The notes beneath the pieces are model-generated. The model made no database searches, had not been told where the DNA came from, and worked only from the letters and a program-made list of their open reading frames with translations. DNA of 64,000 nucleotides, from the NCBI GenBank assembly GCA_949752745.1, contig OX457031.1, forward strand, positions 39,343,502-39,407,501. The letters run 5' to 3'. The translations under genes were made by a program, and so were the position numbers. Shown here one piece after another: positions 54,657-64,000 of this stretch. The stretch comes from Protula sp. h YS-2021. Taxonomy: Eukaryota > Annelida > Polychaeta > Sabellida > Serpulidae. Positions within the stretch are counted from its first letter, which is position 1. Every line of letters begins with the position of its first letter.

Positions 54657-54690
54657 CAAAGTGACCCAGAACCAACGTTTTCACCCTACT

Positions 54691-54696
54691 AGCTGT
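54691..54696. other. Target-site duplication, right (AGCTGT)
   Basis: Identical to the six bases at 37,392-37,397. Confidence 0.9.
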
Positions 54697-54889
54697 CGTT
54701 ATTAAAGTACTCTGATGCTTGATCTTTGTTTTTATAATAACTCGAACGAGCCGGTGACCCAAGTGGGAAGTTAACCATTTATTGGCTCTCAAATATGAAG
54801 CAAGTGTGCGTCAAAGAAACGAAAAAAAATTACATTTTTGTACCGTAGTTTTTTTTTGTTTTTGAAATTGAAGGTCGCAGTCTCCTACC

Positions 54890-54934
54890 ATGAATCTCAC
54901 CGAATCGACGGAAATATTTCTATCTTTCGTACAG
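54890..54934 (+). CDS. Putative first exon of an unrecognised host gene
   Basis: ATG followed by 14 codons (MNLTESTEIFLSFVQ) and the donor CAG followed by GTATGT, in phase 0 with the exon at 55,183. An N-L-T sequon follows the start. The Polinton ends about 200 bases upstream, so the insertion may lie in the promoter. Called only from splice signals and phase. Confidence 0.35.
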
Positions 54935-55182
54935 GTATGTTGGAAAATGATTTTTCAGCTTATTAAACAACGGAACAGTGCAAATTTAATTTTAGTGTTT
55001 CAATCGCGGTCTCAAAATATTTTAAGAGATTTTAATGTTTTATCGTAATTTTGCCCTAATTAGCTGATAGTATTTTGTGTAAAAGTTTATTCTGACGGAC
55101 ATATTTCTGATGGATACATATTGGCACATATTGGCACACAAAAATCAAGCTAACTTAATTATTTTTTGTTTATCTCTTGCAG

Positions 55183-55417
55183 TGCAATTACAGACTGTTT
55201 GTCAATTGTTCTGTGCGGCAAAAGCTTTTAATTTTACCAAGATACGTATGGATGCTGCTGATCTGTTTTTATACCGCTGTACCGTATGTACACGCGACCG
55301 TGGCTTTGAAACCCCTGCAATACTTTAACGAAAAATTATACTTCAAAGTGGAGGGAGTCCTTTACAGCTGGGTTTTTGCTGCCTTCGCCCACATGTTTTC
55401 GTCGTGTGGACACACAG
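55183..55417 (+). CDS. Putative second exon, membrane protein of unknown type
   Basis: A 235-base open block between CTCTTGCAG and GTAATA. It encodes about 78 residues with two hydrophobic stretches (RYVWMLLICFYTAVPYVHAT and VLYSWVFAAFAHMF), six cysteines and an NCS sequon. Looks like part of a multi-pass or secreted host protein. It leaves one base for the next exon. No family recognised, and no matching downstream exon was found with certainty. Confidence 0.4.
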
Positions 55418-55621
55418 GTAATATTTTATTTTTTAGTGTAATATTTAACGTGTTTGAAATACTATTCTAGGTAAAGCTCGGAATATAAAAGGCTGGACCA
55501 ATGCTCTGCGATTTTACTGCAAAACTTTCACATAGGATTTTACAATAATTTTTTTCCGTTATTAAAATAGGATTCATTTTGCACTGATATTGAATTTCGA
55601 TGGCCAAAATATGAGTTTTAT

Positions 55622-56605
55622 TAGCCCCCAACCGGGGAACCCGGAGGGGGGGGGGCTATAGAATCGGCTTCCGTCTGTCTGTCCGTCCGTCTGTCTGTCC
55701 GTGTACAAAAGCTTGTGAACACCATATTTCAAGAAGTCCTGGGTGGATTTCAATCAAGCTTGGTATGTGGCTTCTATTAAAAAGGTTCTCGACCTGATTA
55801 GGTTTTGGTGATCTTGAACCCCCCTTCAAGGTCACCATGGGACTTAGAAATTTTAGAGATGTGAATGAAGAAAATGTACCTTGTGAACACCATATCTCAA
55901 GAAGTCCTGGGTGGATTTCAATCAAAGGTACATCTATTGGACAAAGATGCGAATAAACATAATTGACGTGTTCGAGAAGCTGGGTACCGTCAGATTTGCT
56001 GGTCGCGTCGATTATGTGTTAAATACACCTAAGTATTATGTTCCATTTCGACACACACCTAAGTATAACAAGAACTGTGGTGGAATAGAACATCTTTAAA
56101 ACTTCGTGTGTGTATATAAAGTCGCTGTTGCAGTTGGAATAAACAACTTACGATAAGCTATACATCTATTGAATAACGATGTGCATAAACAGAAATGTAC
56201 GTGGTACAGAAGCTGAGTCCCGTCCCATTTGCTGCTAGTCACGTCGGCTATGTGTTTAATAGACCTTTCCCTTATTCAGAGCAAGGAAAGTCATGCAGTA
56301 TACATTTTCTTCAGCACTTCTCAACAGACAAGAAAGCTTTTAGTCTGCCATTAAAATCAGAAATTACGACAGTCCCTGATCACCAGTATCACAAACGTTT
56401 GACCTAGCTTTGTAATGTCCAAATCCAACCAAAATTAATTATTTACGATTTCACAGTATTATTCAAATCTGCGTGTCGTAACTCCCGTGTGACCTGCCTT
56501 ACTTTTTACGTTAACTTTGTCAAATTACATTTCTGTTACTGGCTTGGAATATAGCTTACAGAGATTGGGGGCCTAAAACATGTATTTGGTCCCGGTTGGG
56601 GGCTG
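55622..56605. mobile_element. ~1-kb non-coding element with GCCCCCAACCGGG ends
   Basis: It starts AGCCCCCAACCGGGGAACCC and ends TTGGTCCCGGTTGGGGGCT, short inverted ends. Inside are a CTGTCTGTCCGTCCGT run, a duplicated GTGAACACCATATTTCAAGA / AGTCCTGGGTGGATTTCAAT block and a tandem ~230-base pair containing ACATCTATTG and AAGCTG.GT.CCGTC. No gene. Confidence 0.6.
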
Positions 56606-56961
56606 TGCCCTCTACGCTGTATTGTACATTAATATATCATGCTTGATTGCCAAACCTGCCTAATTAATACTTCACTTGTTGTAATCGAGTCGTTTTTGTT
56701 GCTTTGAATCCTATTGAAGTATGATGAGTCTTTGTTTCGTGGACCGGAAATCCGCACAGGGCGTAAGAACAGGGTATGATATTCTTAGCACATTGCCTAA
56801 ATTCCTGTGCCAATGCGCAGTGATTGAATTTTGCATTTCAGAAGTTCAGCCTCAAAGGAGGATTAAACAAAATTTTTAGTCCCTAGAAAAATTGGTAGAC
56901 GGTTATTGCTATCGATATTCCATCTGTCCGTCCGTCGAGCTGTCCGTCTGTAAAGAACTTT

Positions 56962-57260
56962 GTCCGCAGCATTTTTGTGTGAAGTCTTTGCGCAGCTACG
57001 AACTTCATGCAGTGAAAGAATGTACATTGCTAATGTGCAACGTCTAGGTTGGATCCAGATCGACTGAAAATTGTCGAAATTGCAGCACTTTGAAAATATG
57101 TAAAACTTGAGAAGTTTGTCCGCGGCATTTTTTGTGTGAAGCACATGTGCTACAAGTGTGAAACGTCATGCAGTGAAAGAATATACATGTATATTGCAGA
57201 TGTGCAACGTCTAGGTTTAATCCGGATCGGAAGAAAATTCTCGAATTCAGTGCACATACA
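56962..57260. repeat. ~155-base tandem duplication
   Basis: Two copies begin TTTGTCCGC[AG]GCATTTTT and contain CATGCAGTGAAAGAAT and ATGTGCAACGTCTAGGTT. They are moderately diverged. Confidence 0.75.
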
Positions 57261-57294
57261 ACGGAAATTGTATGCACTTAGCATTGTATGTGAA

Positions 57295-57650
57295 AAAAGT
57301 GTTTTTTGCAAGTAAATGCGTAGCATTTAACCCACATCACAGAATACACAGTTGCTCAGTGAGCTTTGTGCGAGCTCTCACTGCGTAAATAGAGTGTATT
57401 TTTTGCAAGTAAATGCGTAGCGTTTAACCCACATCACATAACACACAGTTGCTCAGCTTTGCGCTGCGTAAATAGATAACACGGCGTATGCCTGATCAGT
57501 CAATAAAACCTTAAGTCAACAAAAACCAAACACTACTCGGCTTATAAGACGTTTTCAAGCTGTGTTGTTTGCAATAAATAACCCATTGAAGGAAGTATTC
57601 TTGCGTTTTAATTTTTGTCAAGTGTTTAACATTTCGCTAGCGAAATGAGG
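57295..57650 (-). repeat. Dispersed repeat, inverted partner of 8,520-8,820
   Basis: Reverse-complement copy with an internal duplication of the GCAAGTAAATGCGTAGC / CACAGTTGCTCAG block. Confidence 0.7.
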
Positions 57651-58295
57651 TTCTGGTTTTAAAATTCGGACATGAGCCAACTCGTTTAGAATAGCAACAA
57701 ATCACACTTTTCGCCCAGCTGACTACTATTGATGGATTTTACTCATCATTTGTAATGCATCCGCCATCCGTAGTGCGTGTTACGTGTGTGTATGTGTTTG
57801 TGTGTGTAAGCAATTTTCCAAAATGCTACTCTTATTAGATTTCTAGACCTATTGTTTTCAAGTTTGTCAGAAATGTTATCTGGGTAATCGCTCACAGAGC
57901 TTGTAGTTTGGCCCAAACTGGCCAAATATTGGCCAAAAACTGGAAAATTGCAAATTAAGTAAATGAATAAAAATAATAATCAATAAAATCGAGCGCAACG
58001 CGCTCCTGCTTGATGCTTCTTCACCAGTTGCTTAACCACTTGACTCAGTAACTGAAGCCGTAAGGCGTTGGTTCAAGACCCCTTCAAAACGAACTTTTTC
58101 AGTGTCTCCCTTTATTAGTTTTACAGGCAATATTTGTAGTTCTGCCTCTCACAGAAGCATATTAAGGACCATACTACATTAATTATTTTTTTCTTTTCTT
58201 CTTTCCTTGTTCCCTTCGATCCTTTCCCTGATCCTAGGGAGATTTTTGGTGGAGTTGTAGTGTTTTTGTTATCGATTCGGCAAAAACTGATCAAA
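57651..58295. other. No gene; possible SINE fragment at 58,020-58,095
   Basis: GGTTCAAGACCCC fits a pol III B box. The upstream AACCACTTGACTCAG is only a loose A-box candidate. The rest is AT-rich. Confidence 0.3.
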
Positions 58296-60185
58296 CTAGA
58301 CCGATTTCACAACCGAGTTGCGAAACAAACACTTTGGATACTAAAACAATACTTATTGACTGAGCTAAAAATTTCTTATCTTATTTCAGTTTTTAAATTT
58401 GCATTTTGATTCTTGATTCTGTTCCGGTTTCGGTTTGCATGGAGAATGAAAATTTTGAGACATAATTAACATTCCTGTTATAATTTAAAATTAGATGCTA
58501 AAATTAGATATTAAATAAAACCTAGCCATTTGGAAATCATTAAAGAACACAACAATACTTTATAGAAGATCAACGATGTCAGAAGCAAATGCTAACCGTT
58601 TTCGAAATAATAGTCAACTTCCGACTTTTTTTACCTTGACCGTGCTCCAAAAGGCCAAGGTCACCGAGGTACCTCTTATGTAACGTGTTTTAGGCCAAAA
58701 TGATCGAAAATGAGCTCAAATTCACTCTATTTCTAACCGTTTTAGAGATAATAGTCAACTTCCGGTTTTTGACCTTAACCCTAACCCAGAAGGTCAAGGT
58801 CACCGAGGTACTGCTTATGTAACGTTGTTTAGGGCCAAAGGGTTGAAAATGAGCTCAAAATAGCTCTATCGCTAACCGTTTTTGAGATAAGTCGGCCTGT
58901 CGTTAACGACGCGTGAAGTCACGTGACCTTTTACCTTGACCCTCAAGGTCAAGATTAGTGATCAAAGTTTTCCTCCTGCAGCGTGAGTACGTTTTATGTA
59001 TTTAAGCTGGGATTTGAGCACCTTTATGGCTACTTTTTGTGATTAATAGGCGTTTCAAAAATATTTTGATCTCGTTTTGACCTTTGACGGATTGCGGCCT
59101 GTTGCGGATTTGACGACAACTCATTATCCTTATTATGTCTCTGCCACATGCCGTCTTTCTACGACAAACTCTGTAGGAGGGGTTTTCTTGAAAACCACTT
59201 TGAGGTAAAAAAATATCTTGACCTCAATTTGACCTTGACCCTCAAGGTCAAGGTTAAAAATTTTTGCGGATTTGACGACATCTTATCACTCTCTATGACT
59301 CTACCAAATTTCATCGTCCTACGTCAAATAGCGTAGGAGGATTTTTCGTGAAACCTCCGTGACGGAAAAAAAGGCAGAAATTTCGAGAAAAACTGCAAAC
59401 TTATACCCATTTGCACACGAAGTTTGCAAATGGAAACTATGCACCTATCGAGGTTTTCAAAATATATCGTCACAAAATAGTGGCAGAAACATAGAGAGTA
59501 ATGAGTTGTAGTCAAATCCGCATTTTTTTATCTGGAACCTCAAAGGTCAAGGTCAAAGTGAGATCAAAATATTTTTAAGGTCAGAAACCGTAAATTGACT
59601 ATTATCTCTAAAACAGTTAGAGATAGAGCGATTTTGAGCTCATTTTTGAGCGTTTGGGCTTAAACAACGTTACATAAGAGGTACCTCGGTGACCTTGACC
59701 TTCTGGGTCACGGTCAAGGTAAAAAACCAGAAGTTAACTATTATCTCGAAAACGGTTAGAAATAGAGTGAATTTGAACTCATTTTCTATCATTTTGGTCT
59801 AAAACACGTTACATAAGAGGTACCTCGGTGATTTTGGCCTTTTGGAGCACTGTCAAGGTAAAAAAACCGGAAGTTGACTATTATCTCGAAAACGGTTAGC
59901 ATGTGCTTCTGACATCGTTGATCTTCTATAAAGTATTGCTGTGTTCTTTAATGATTTCCAAATGGCTAGGTTTTATTTAATATCTAATTTAAGCATCTAA
60001 TTTTAAATTATAACAGGAATGTAAATTTTCATTCTCCATGCAAACTTAAACCGGAACAGAATCAAGAATCAAAATGCGAATTTAAAAACTGAAATAAAAT
60101 GAGAAATTTTTAGCTCAGTCAATAAGTATTTTTTTTTTAGTATCCCAAGTGTTTGTTTCGCAACTCGGTTGCGAAATCGGTCTAG
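58296..60185. mobile_element. 1.9-kb foldback element with ~600-base arms
   Basis: It starts CTAGACCGATTTCACAACCG and ends with the inverse (GTTGCGAAATCGGTCTAG). Arms of about 600 bases remain alignable through CATTTGGAAATCATTAAAGA, GATCAACGATGTCAGAAGC and repeated CAAGGTCACCGAGGTACCTC units. The central about 600 bases contain further TGACCTTGACC words. No coding frame with a known domain. The tandem array at 23,491-23,935 belongs to the same family. Confidence 0.8.
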
Positions 60186-60914
60186 TTGGCTTTTACCTGA
60201 GGCACAATGTCCACGGACATTCTTGTTGTCAATTTATTGTTGAATAACTCACACTAAAATATCGCAACATTCCAATGTTTCGGCACATAACAGGTTCACT
60301 GTCCCTCGTTTTATTCATAGAAAAGCTATAAAATGATCCTACGATTTCACCAAAAATGTTACATTAATCCCAAACAGGTCGATTCTGATTGGCCACTGGC
60401 GTTGTTATGCATTTTGGGAGTTTCAAATTGCATAAACACATAGAATCACTTCTATGTGTTTATGAGCAGGGGTAACCGAATGCATTGTGCTCCCAAATAT
60501 CATTTTACAACATAAGACAAAACACTAAGAAATTTTGTGATGCTATTATTTGTTGCTACTTGACCATCAGTCAGAGGGTCAACGTTTGCCTGTCCATTTG
60601 CCTGTCGCCTACACCGGACACACACACACTTCCGGCATTGAAGCTTCATATTGCTTCATTTTTCTCATTTTATCGAACCTATCAAACCTGTTTTTCTGTA
60701 CAACTTCCATTTATCAGTCTCATCAGAAAGGTTTTAGTTCGCAGTTCCGATGCCATTTTGTCAATCTTGGGGTTTTTTTAATTGCTTGGTTTTAAGTATT
60801 TGAAAAGATTTAAATGCGTTAAATGTATGTTTTCCCTCTTGTATTCTTGATGAACCGCGGTATGAAAACGCCCACGCATGTATATTAGTTTAACATCTCC
60901 TTTTATTTTAATAT
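60186..60914. other. No gene recognised
   Basis: AT-rich. Frames over 60,485-60,795 contain a low-complexity CLSICLSPTPDTHT stretch from a simple repeat. Confidence 0.45.
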
Positions 60915-60918
60915 ACAG

Positions 60919-61104
60919 CGAGAACCTCTTCCTATTCACCTTCTATGCTACGATGCAAAATTATCAAGATTTCAATGAAAAGTCACTAACTTCAAAAGAT
61001 TTTCTCCTCAACATAGAAACGCTGCATCAAAGTTCCATCAAAGCCACGGAGTGTCTAACGAGTCTAAGTAACCAGGGAGCCAAAGGTGCTTTTACTTATA
61101 CATA
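60919..61104 (+). CDS. Putative terminal exon of an unrecognised host gene
   Basis: After the acceptor AATATACAG a frame of about 61 codons (ENLFLFTFYATMQNYQDFNE, then SSIKATECLTSLSNQG) runs to a stop. It has coding-like composition, but the phase does not fit the exon at 55,183 directly, so an intermediate exon or a separate gene would be needed. Low support. Confidence 0.25.
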
Positions 61105-62940
61105 ATCTCCATCTATTGTACCAGACTCAATCCGGATGAGTATGGCGTGTCACTCCACTTACTGTGCGAGAATTAATCCGGATGAGGATGGCTTGTCAAT
61201 GCTTTGTTTTTCTCTTCCAATAAAAAACACGAAACAAAATCTAGACCAATTGTCGTACCCAACAAGTTTAGATCAAATGTCGCTAGATCAAATGTCACTA
61301 GATCAAATGTCGTGGATTCAGTAAGCTGTTTTCATATCATAAATGAGTGAAAGTCATGAATATTTCCACCTCTCTCCTTTTTGTCATTATTTATTTTTAT
61401 ATTTATTCAGTGGTATTAATATTATTTATTTATTTAGGCTTTATTTTCAAAAGAGGTTAAAATGTATTTCTAAATGCAAATTCTGTGCTTCTTTCTGTTC
61501 GTTTCATTTTGCAATTTCGGGTTTTCTTAACTGTCCCCAAAAATTAAACGTTCCTATACGCGAAGATGGATCAGTACATTTGTTACAATAATTGACATAT
61601 GACGTAACATTAAGGTCTTTCTTCAGCAGTTGCCTAAATTTCGTTAATTAAGCGTTGGAAAAAGTTGAATTTTCGACAACGAAAAGCAACACCACATATA
61701 AAGAGCGTTTTTATCCAAAGGATGCTAAAGACGTTGAGTGCACATTGATCTACGGTGGCAATAAAACACACAAATTATAACCACCTTTATTCTTGCAAGT
61801 AGTGTTTTCTAAAATAAAATCAGCGTGTACACATCGTTGCTTATTCAACCTGCATCCAACGCCGTGTCAAAGAAATCAAAACAAACTTACAACTAGGTTT
61901 AATCTTGCGCTTTGTCCCGGGTCACTGCCGAAACCACGAATCGACGTTTTATGGACGTCAGAATGTTTACTGGGATACAGCGTGTTAAAAGCTGTGTTAC
62001 GTAGAGTTTTGTTACAATTGGCAATTTCGCATGACTTTGTTTAACAGAGATCTTTAAATAATTCTGAAATTTTACATATTCAGAATTACATTTCTGTGGC
62101 ACCAAGTATCGTTTTCGTTACTCAATAGCGCATACAGTATAGTTAGGATTTGTTTTTACTTTACAGACATACAATGTTTTCAAGATTTCGAAACCTTTCT
62201 ACGACACTGTTTTGCTAGTTCGAAACATTTCTAGGAAAAACACATAGCTTTGCTACTTACTCTCTAAGGCTATGAAAAGGCACTCTCCTCCCGATCCTCA
62301 CAAGAACAGTGCGTAACTGATGCTGATAATTTATATGAACATTCAGTGTATTTAAAATGACCAGGTAAGATTTTGCACCCATGCACCGATCTTGTAAAAC
62401 CAACACACGCATTGCTCTTTGCTCAGCTTTTTGGCTTATGCAAATAAAGCACACACATCATTTAAGTTAGGCACAGTGTAGCTGTTGACAGATGCGTGAG
62501 GGTTGTGCGCAAATCCTGCTGCAGAACTTACACAGACCTTATGCGTTGCCTGACAAAAACAAAAAGTTTTGTTTTGCTTCACGTTGTGATAATTAATATG
62601 AAAACAAAGGTGAGAACAAAAAGTGACGTGCACAACTTCAGATCAAGTACCACATTAGTAAAGACGAACCAGGAAAGAGGGAGAGAAAAAGGGTCCGAAA
62701 CATTGGCCCCGTGCAACTTCAATATACTCTTTGCAAATTCTCGACTGGTTACAGCCAGTTGACCTACGAAAAAAACATTCTGATCATGCATTGAAAATTA
62801 GCGCCAATTCATATCTGAGAAGACACGCTAATGACAACAGGAAAATCAGCACCTTTAAAGCAAAATTATTCCATTATTTATTTATTGTTTATCAGGTCTT
62901 TTGTTGGACTATTTGAAAAAATAATATGAATTCTAAATAT
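61105..62940. other. No gene recognised
   Basis: AT-rich. Contains a short CTAGATCAAATGTC tandem repeat near 61,268-61,312. Other frames show no domain. Confidence 0.5.
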
Positions 62941-62959
62941 GACATACACCAGCCGGTGT

Positions 62960-63115
62960 TCCAGTAAATTTGGTCCGCCGCAATTTTGGTCCGGCCGGAC
63001 TGAGATTCCTAGGAATCTCGGTTCCCTCGGACCAGATTTACTGGGGATTTTGGTCCGCCCTTGGGGTTTTGGGTCCCCCTGACCAAAATTAGTAGGAAAT
63101 TTAGTCCCCGCAACA
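62960..63115. repeat. GGTCCG-rich repeat with perfect palindrome
   Basis: Repeats of ATTTTGGTCCG / ATTTACTGGGG surround an 18-base palindrome GAGATTCCTAGGAATCTC (63,002-63,019), itself inside an imperfect GGTCCG...CGGACC inversion. Confidence 0.7.
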
Positions 63116-63289
63116 ATATTATTTTATGTGCTCTGTTTTTCACTGACGTATATATTTATTGTTTATGATTGAAAGTTAAAAGGAATTTATGAATTTATGA
63201 ATGAGTATAGAATTGTTCAAACAATGATAACATGAAAATTGGATTGCAATTTATTACAACTGCTTTTACCAGAAGTCATCCACCAAAAC

Positions 63290-63600
63290 CAATGTGATTG
63301 AGACAAAACACAATTGCAATGTTGGAAGTTTGCTTTGAACCAAAGGGATAAAAGAGTGAGCTCCGTGGAAAGTAACTGCAATTGGTACTAAAAAGCAATT
63401 GAGACTAAAGGCAATTTTGCGGTGAAATGACTTACTCAGGAAATATAATTGCAGTGTTTTAACTTTGCTTTGAACCAAAGTGGCCATGTTGTGAGATCAT
63501 CGGACAAATTCACCTGCAATGGCATAATTTACTCCGGATGGTCAAATACAATTACACAGTTCGCTTAGAACCAAAAGGCCGCAGAATCATCTCATTTCTC
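63290..63600. repeat. Degenerate ~125-base tandem repeat
   Basis: Three diverged units around AATTGCAATGTTGGAAGTTTGC, TTTGAACCAAAGGG and a TGCAATTGGTAC-like word. Confidence 0.45.
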
Positions 63601-63773
63601 AATTGTCCTTTTAACCTAAGACTTCGGAGTTAAAGCTCGGAAAAAGAGGAATTTTTGTTTGATCCTGTGACTTCCGCACGCTTCAAAGCCTTTCCCTCAA
63701 GTAGCTCTAAAATACGCATCCGTTCTGGAGCCACCCTGCTCAAACGTACAGATTAAGAGCGATGGTAACTGCT

Positions 63774-64000
63774 ACTTCAGATCGCTGATCAACTACCTCA
63801 CTGGATCTGAGGACAGCCATATAGAACTCAGGGAGCGCACTACGTCGCCAAGAACGACACCTATTGCTCGTGACTCGACAATTGTGAGAGTTACTCGGCC
63901 AAAAGCAACATAGATCAGTCGGGCGTTTGGGCCACCGAAATGGAGAGCTTGGCCATCGCAGCGATGCATTACACAGATCTCGTCGTGTACTCTCCATGTG
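63774..64000 (-). CDS. Possible SUEL/galactose-lectin-type exon, partial
   Basis: A minus-strand frame open from the window edge for about 70 codons, reading ICVMHRCDGQALHFGGPNAR then LIYVAFGRVTLTIV. This loosely resembles the start of SUEL-type lectin domains ('C.G..L.L.C....I.V..A.YGR'). It stops at TAG just after AGTGAG, where GTAGTT could be a donor. The expected second Cys after L is missing. Very tentative; it could be a relic or unrelated. Confidence 0.2.

Larger units (their letters stand above)
37398..54690. mobile_element. Complete Polinton/Maverick (adintovirus-like) endogenous element
   Basis: A 17.3-kb element with terminal inverted repeats, a 6-bp target duplication and the full Polinton core: retrovirus-type integrase with chromodomain, family-B DNA polymerase, packaging ATPase, adenain-like protease, double jelly-roll major capsid protein and penton-like minor capsid protein. 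Capsid and ATPase genes run rightward. The polymerase and the small PC4-like genes run leftward and converge near 47.2-47.4 kb. This is the layout of adintovirus-type Mavericks. Base composition resembles the host. It inserted about 0.2 kb upstream of a putative host first exon. Most genes are open, while the integrase, the NADAR gene and one small gene have frame breaks. Confidence 0.97.
52661..54690. repeat. Right terminal inverted repeat (longer, rearranged)
   Basis: The inner part (52,661-52,807) and outer part (about 54,118-54,690) match the left repeat inverted. Between them lie about 1.3 kb with no left-end counterpart, including a 13-base minisatellite and a short possible leader exon. 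The poly-C unit is present only twice here (54,118-54,300) instead of eight times. The inner copy reads GAATAAAAG where the left has the TATA box. Confidence 0.9.

Overview
The window is AT-rich animal nuclear DNA, probably from a marine invertebrate. The evidence is two class A GPCR genes (one with a clean GT-AG intron), very dense microsatellites and minisatellites, tRNA-derived SINE-like pieces, and debris of Tc1, pogo, RTE-type LINE and DIRS elements. The orphan melatonin-receptor-like GPCR and the foldback repeat families would suit a mollusc or another lophotrochozoan, but nothing here fixes the species.

Layout. 1-37.4 kb is host DNA. It holds a melatonin-receptor-like GPCR on the minus strand (3.7-5.3 kb), a two-exon orphan GPCR on the plus strand (12.9-14.7 kb), DIRS-type reverse transcriptase and tyrosine recombinase fragments, a dead 1.2-kb Tc1 element with both ends (18.6-19.8 kb), a deleted pogo-like element (27.8-28.6 kb), a decayed LINE (28.9-31.1 kb), several foldback/MITE-like elements and many tandem arrays. 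54.7-64 kb is again host DNA, with putative exons of unrecognised genes, a large foldback element rich in AGGTCA-type half sites, and more repeats.

The centrepiece is a complete 17.3-kb Polinton/Maverick (adintovirus-like) endogenous element at 37,398-54,690. Its terminal inverted repeats begin AGTAGGGTGAAAACG and it is flanked by a perfect 6-bp target-site duplication, AGCTGT. The rightward genes are: a small early gene, a PC4-like/zinc-ribbon gene, an acidic gene with an apparent intron, a broken NADAR (YbiA-like) gene, a Cys/His-rich gene, a chromodomain integrase (frameshifted), a packaging ATPase, a small basic protein, a conserved protein (frameshifted), a Cys-rich 70-aa protein, a penton-like minor capsid protein, a basic virion-type protein, the double jelly-roll major capsid protein and an adenain-like protease. 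Converging on these from the right end are a family-B DNA polymerase and four small genes, one clearly PC4-like and three apparently of the same fold. The polymerase, both capsid proteins, the ATPase and the protease are open; only three genes carry frame breaks, so the copy is young or its breaks are assembly errors.

The most unusual content is the NADAR-family cargo gene, the expansion of PC4-like single-strand-binding-type genes at both ends, and arrays of ETS (ACCGGAAGTG) and CRE (TGACGTCA) sites in the terminal repeats. The last are reminiscent of adenovirus terminal enhancers. All function statements are from sequence motifs read by eye; no database search was run.
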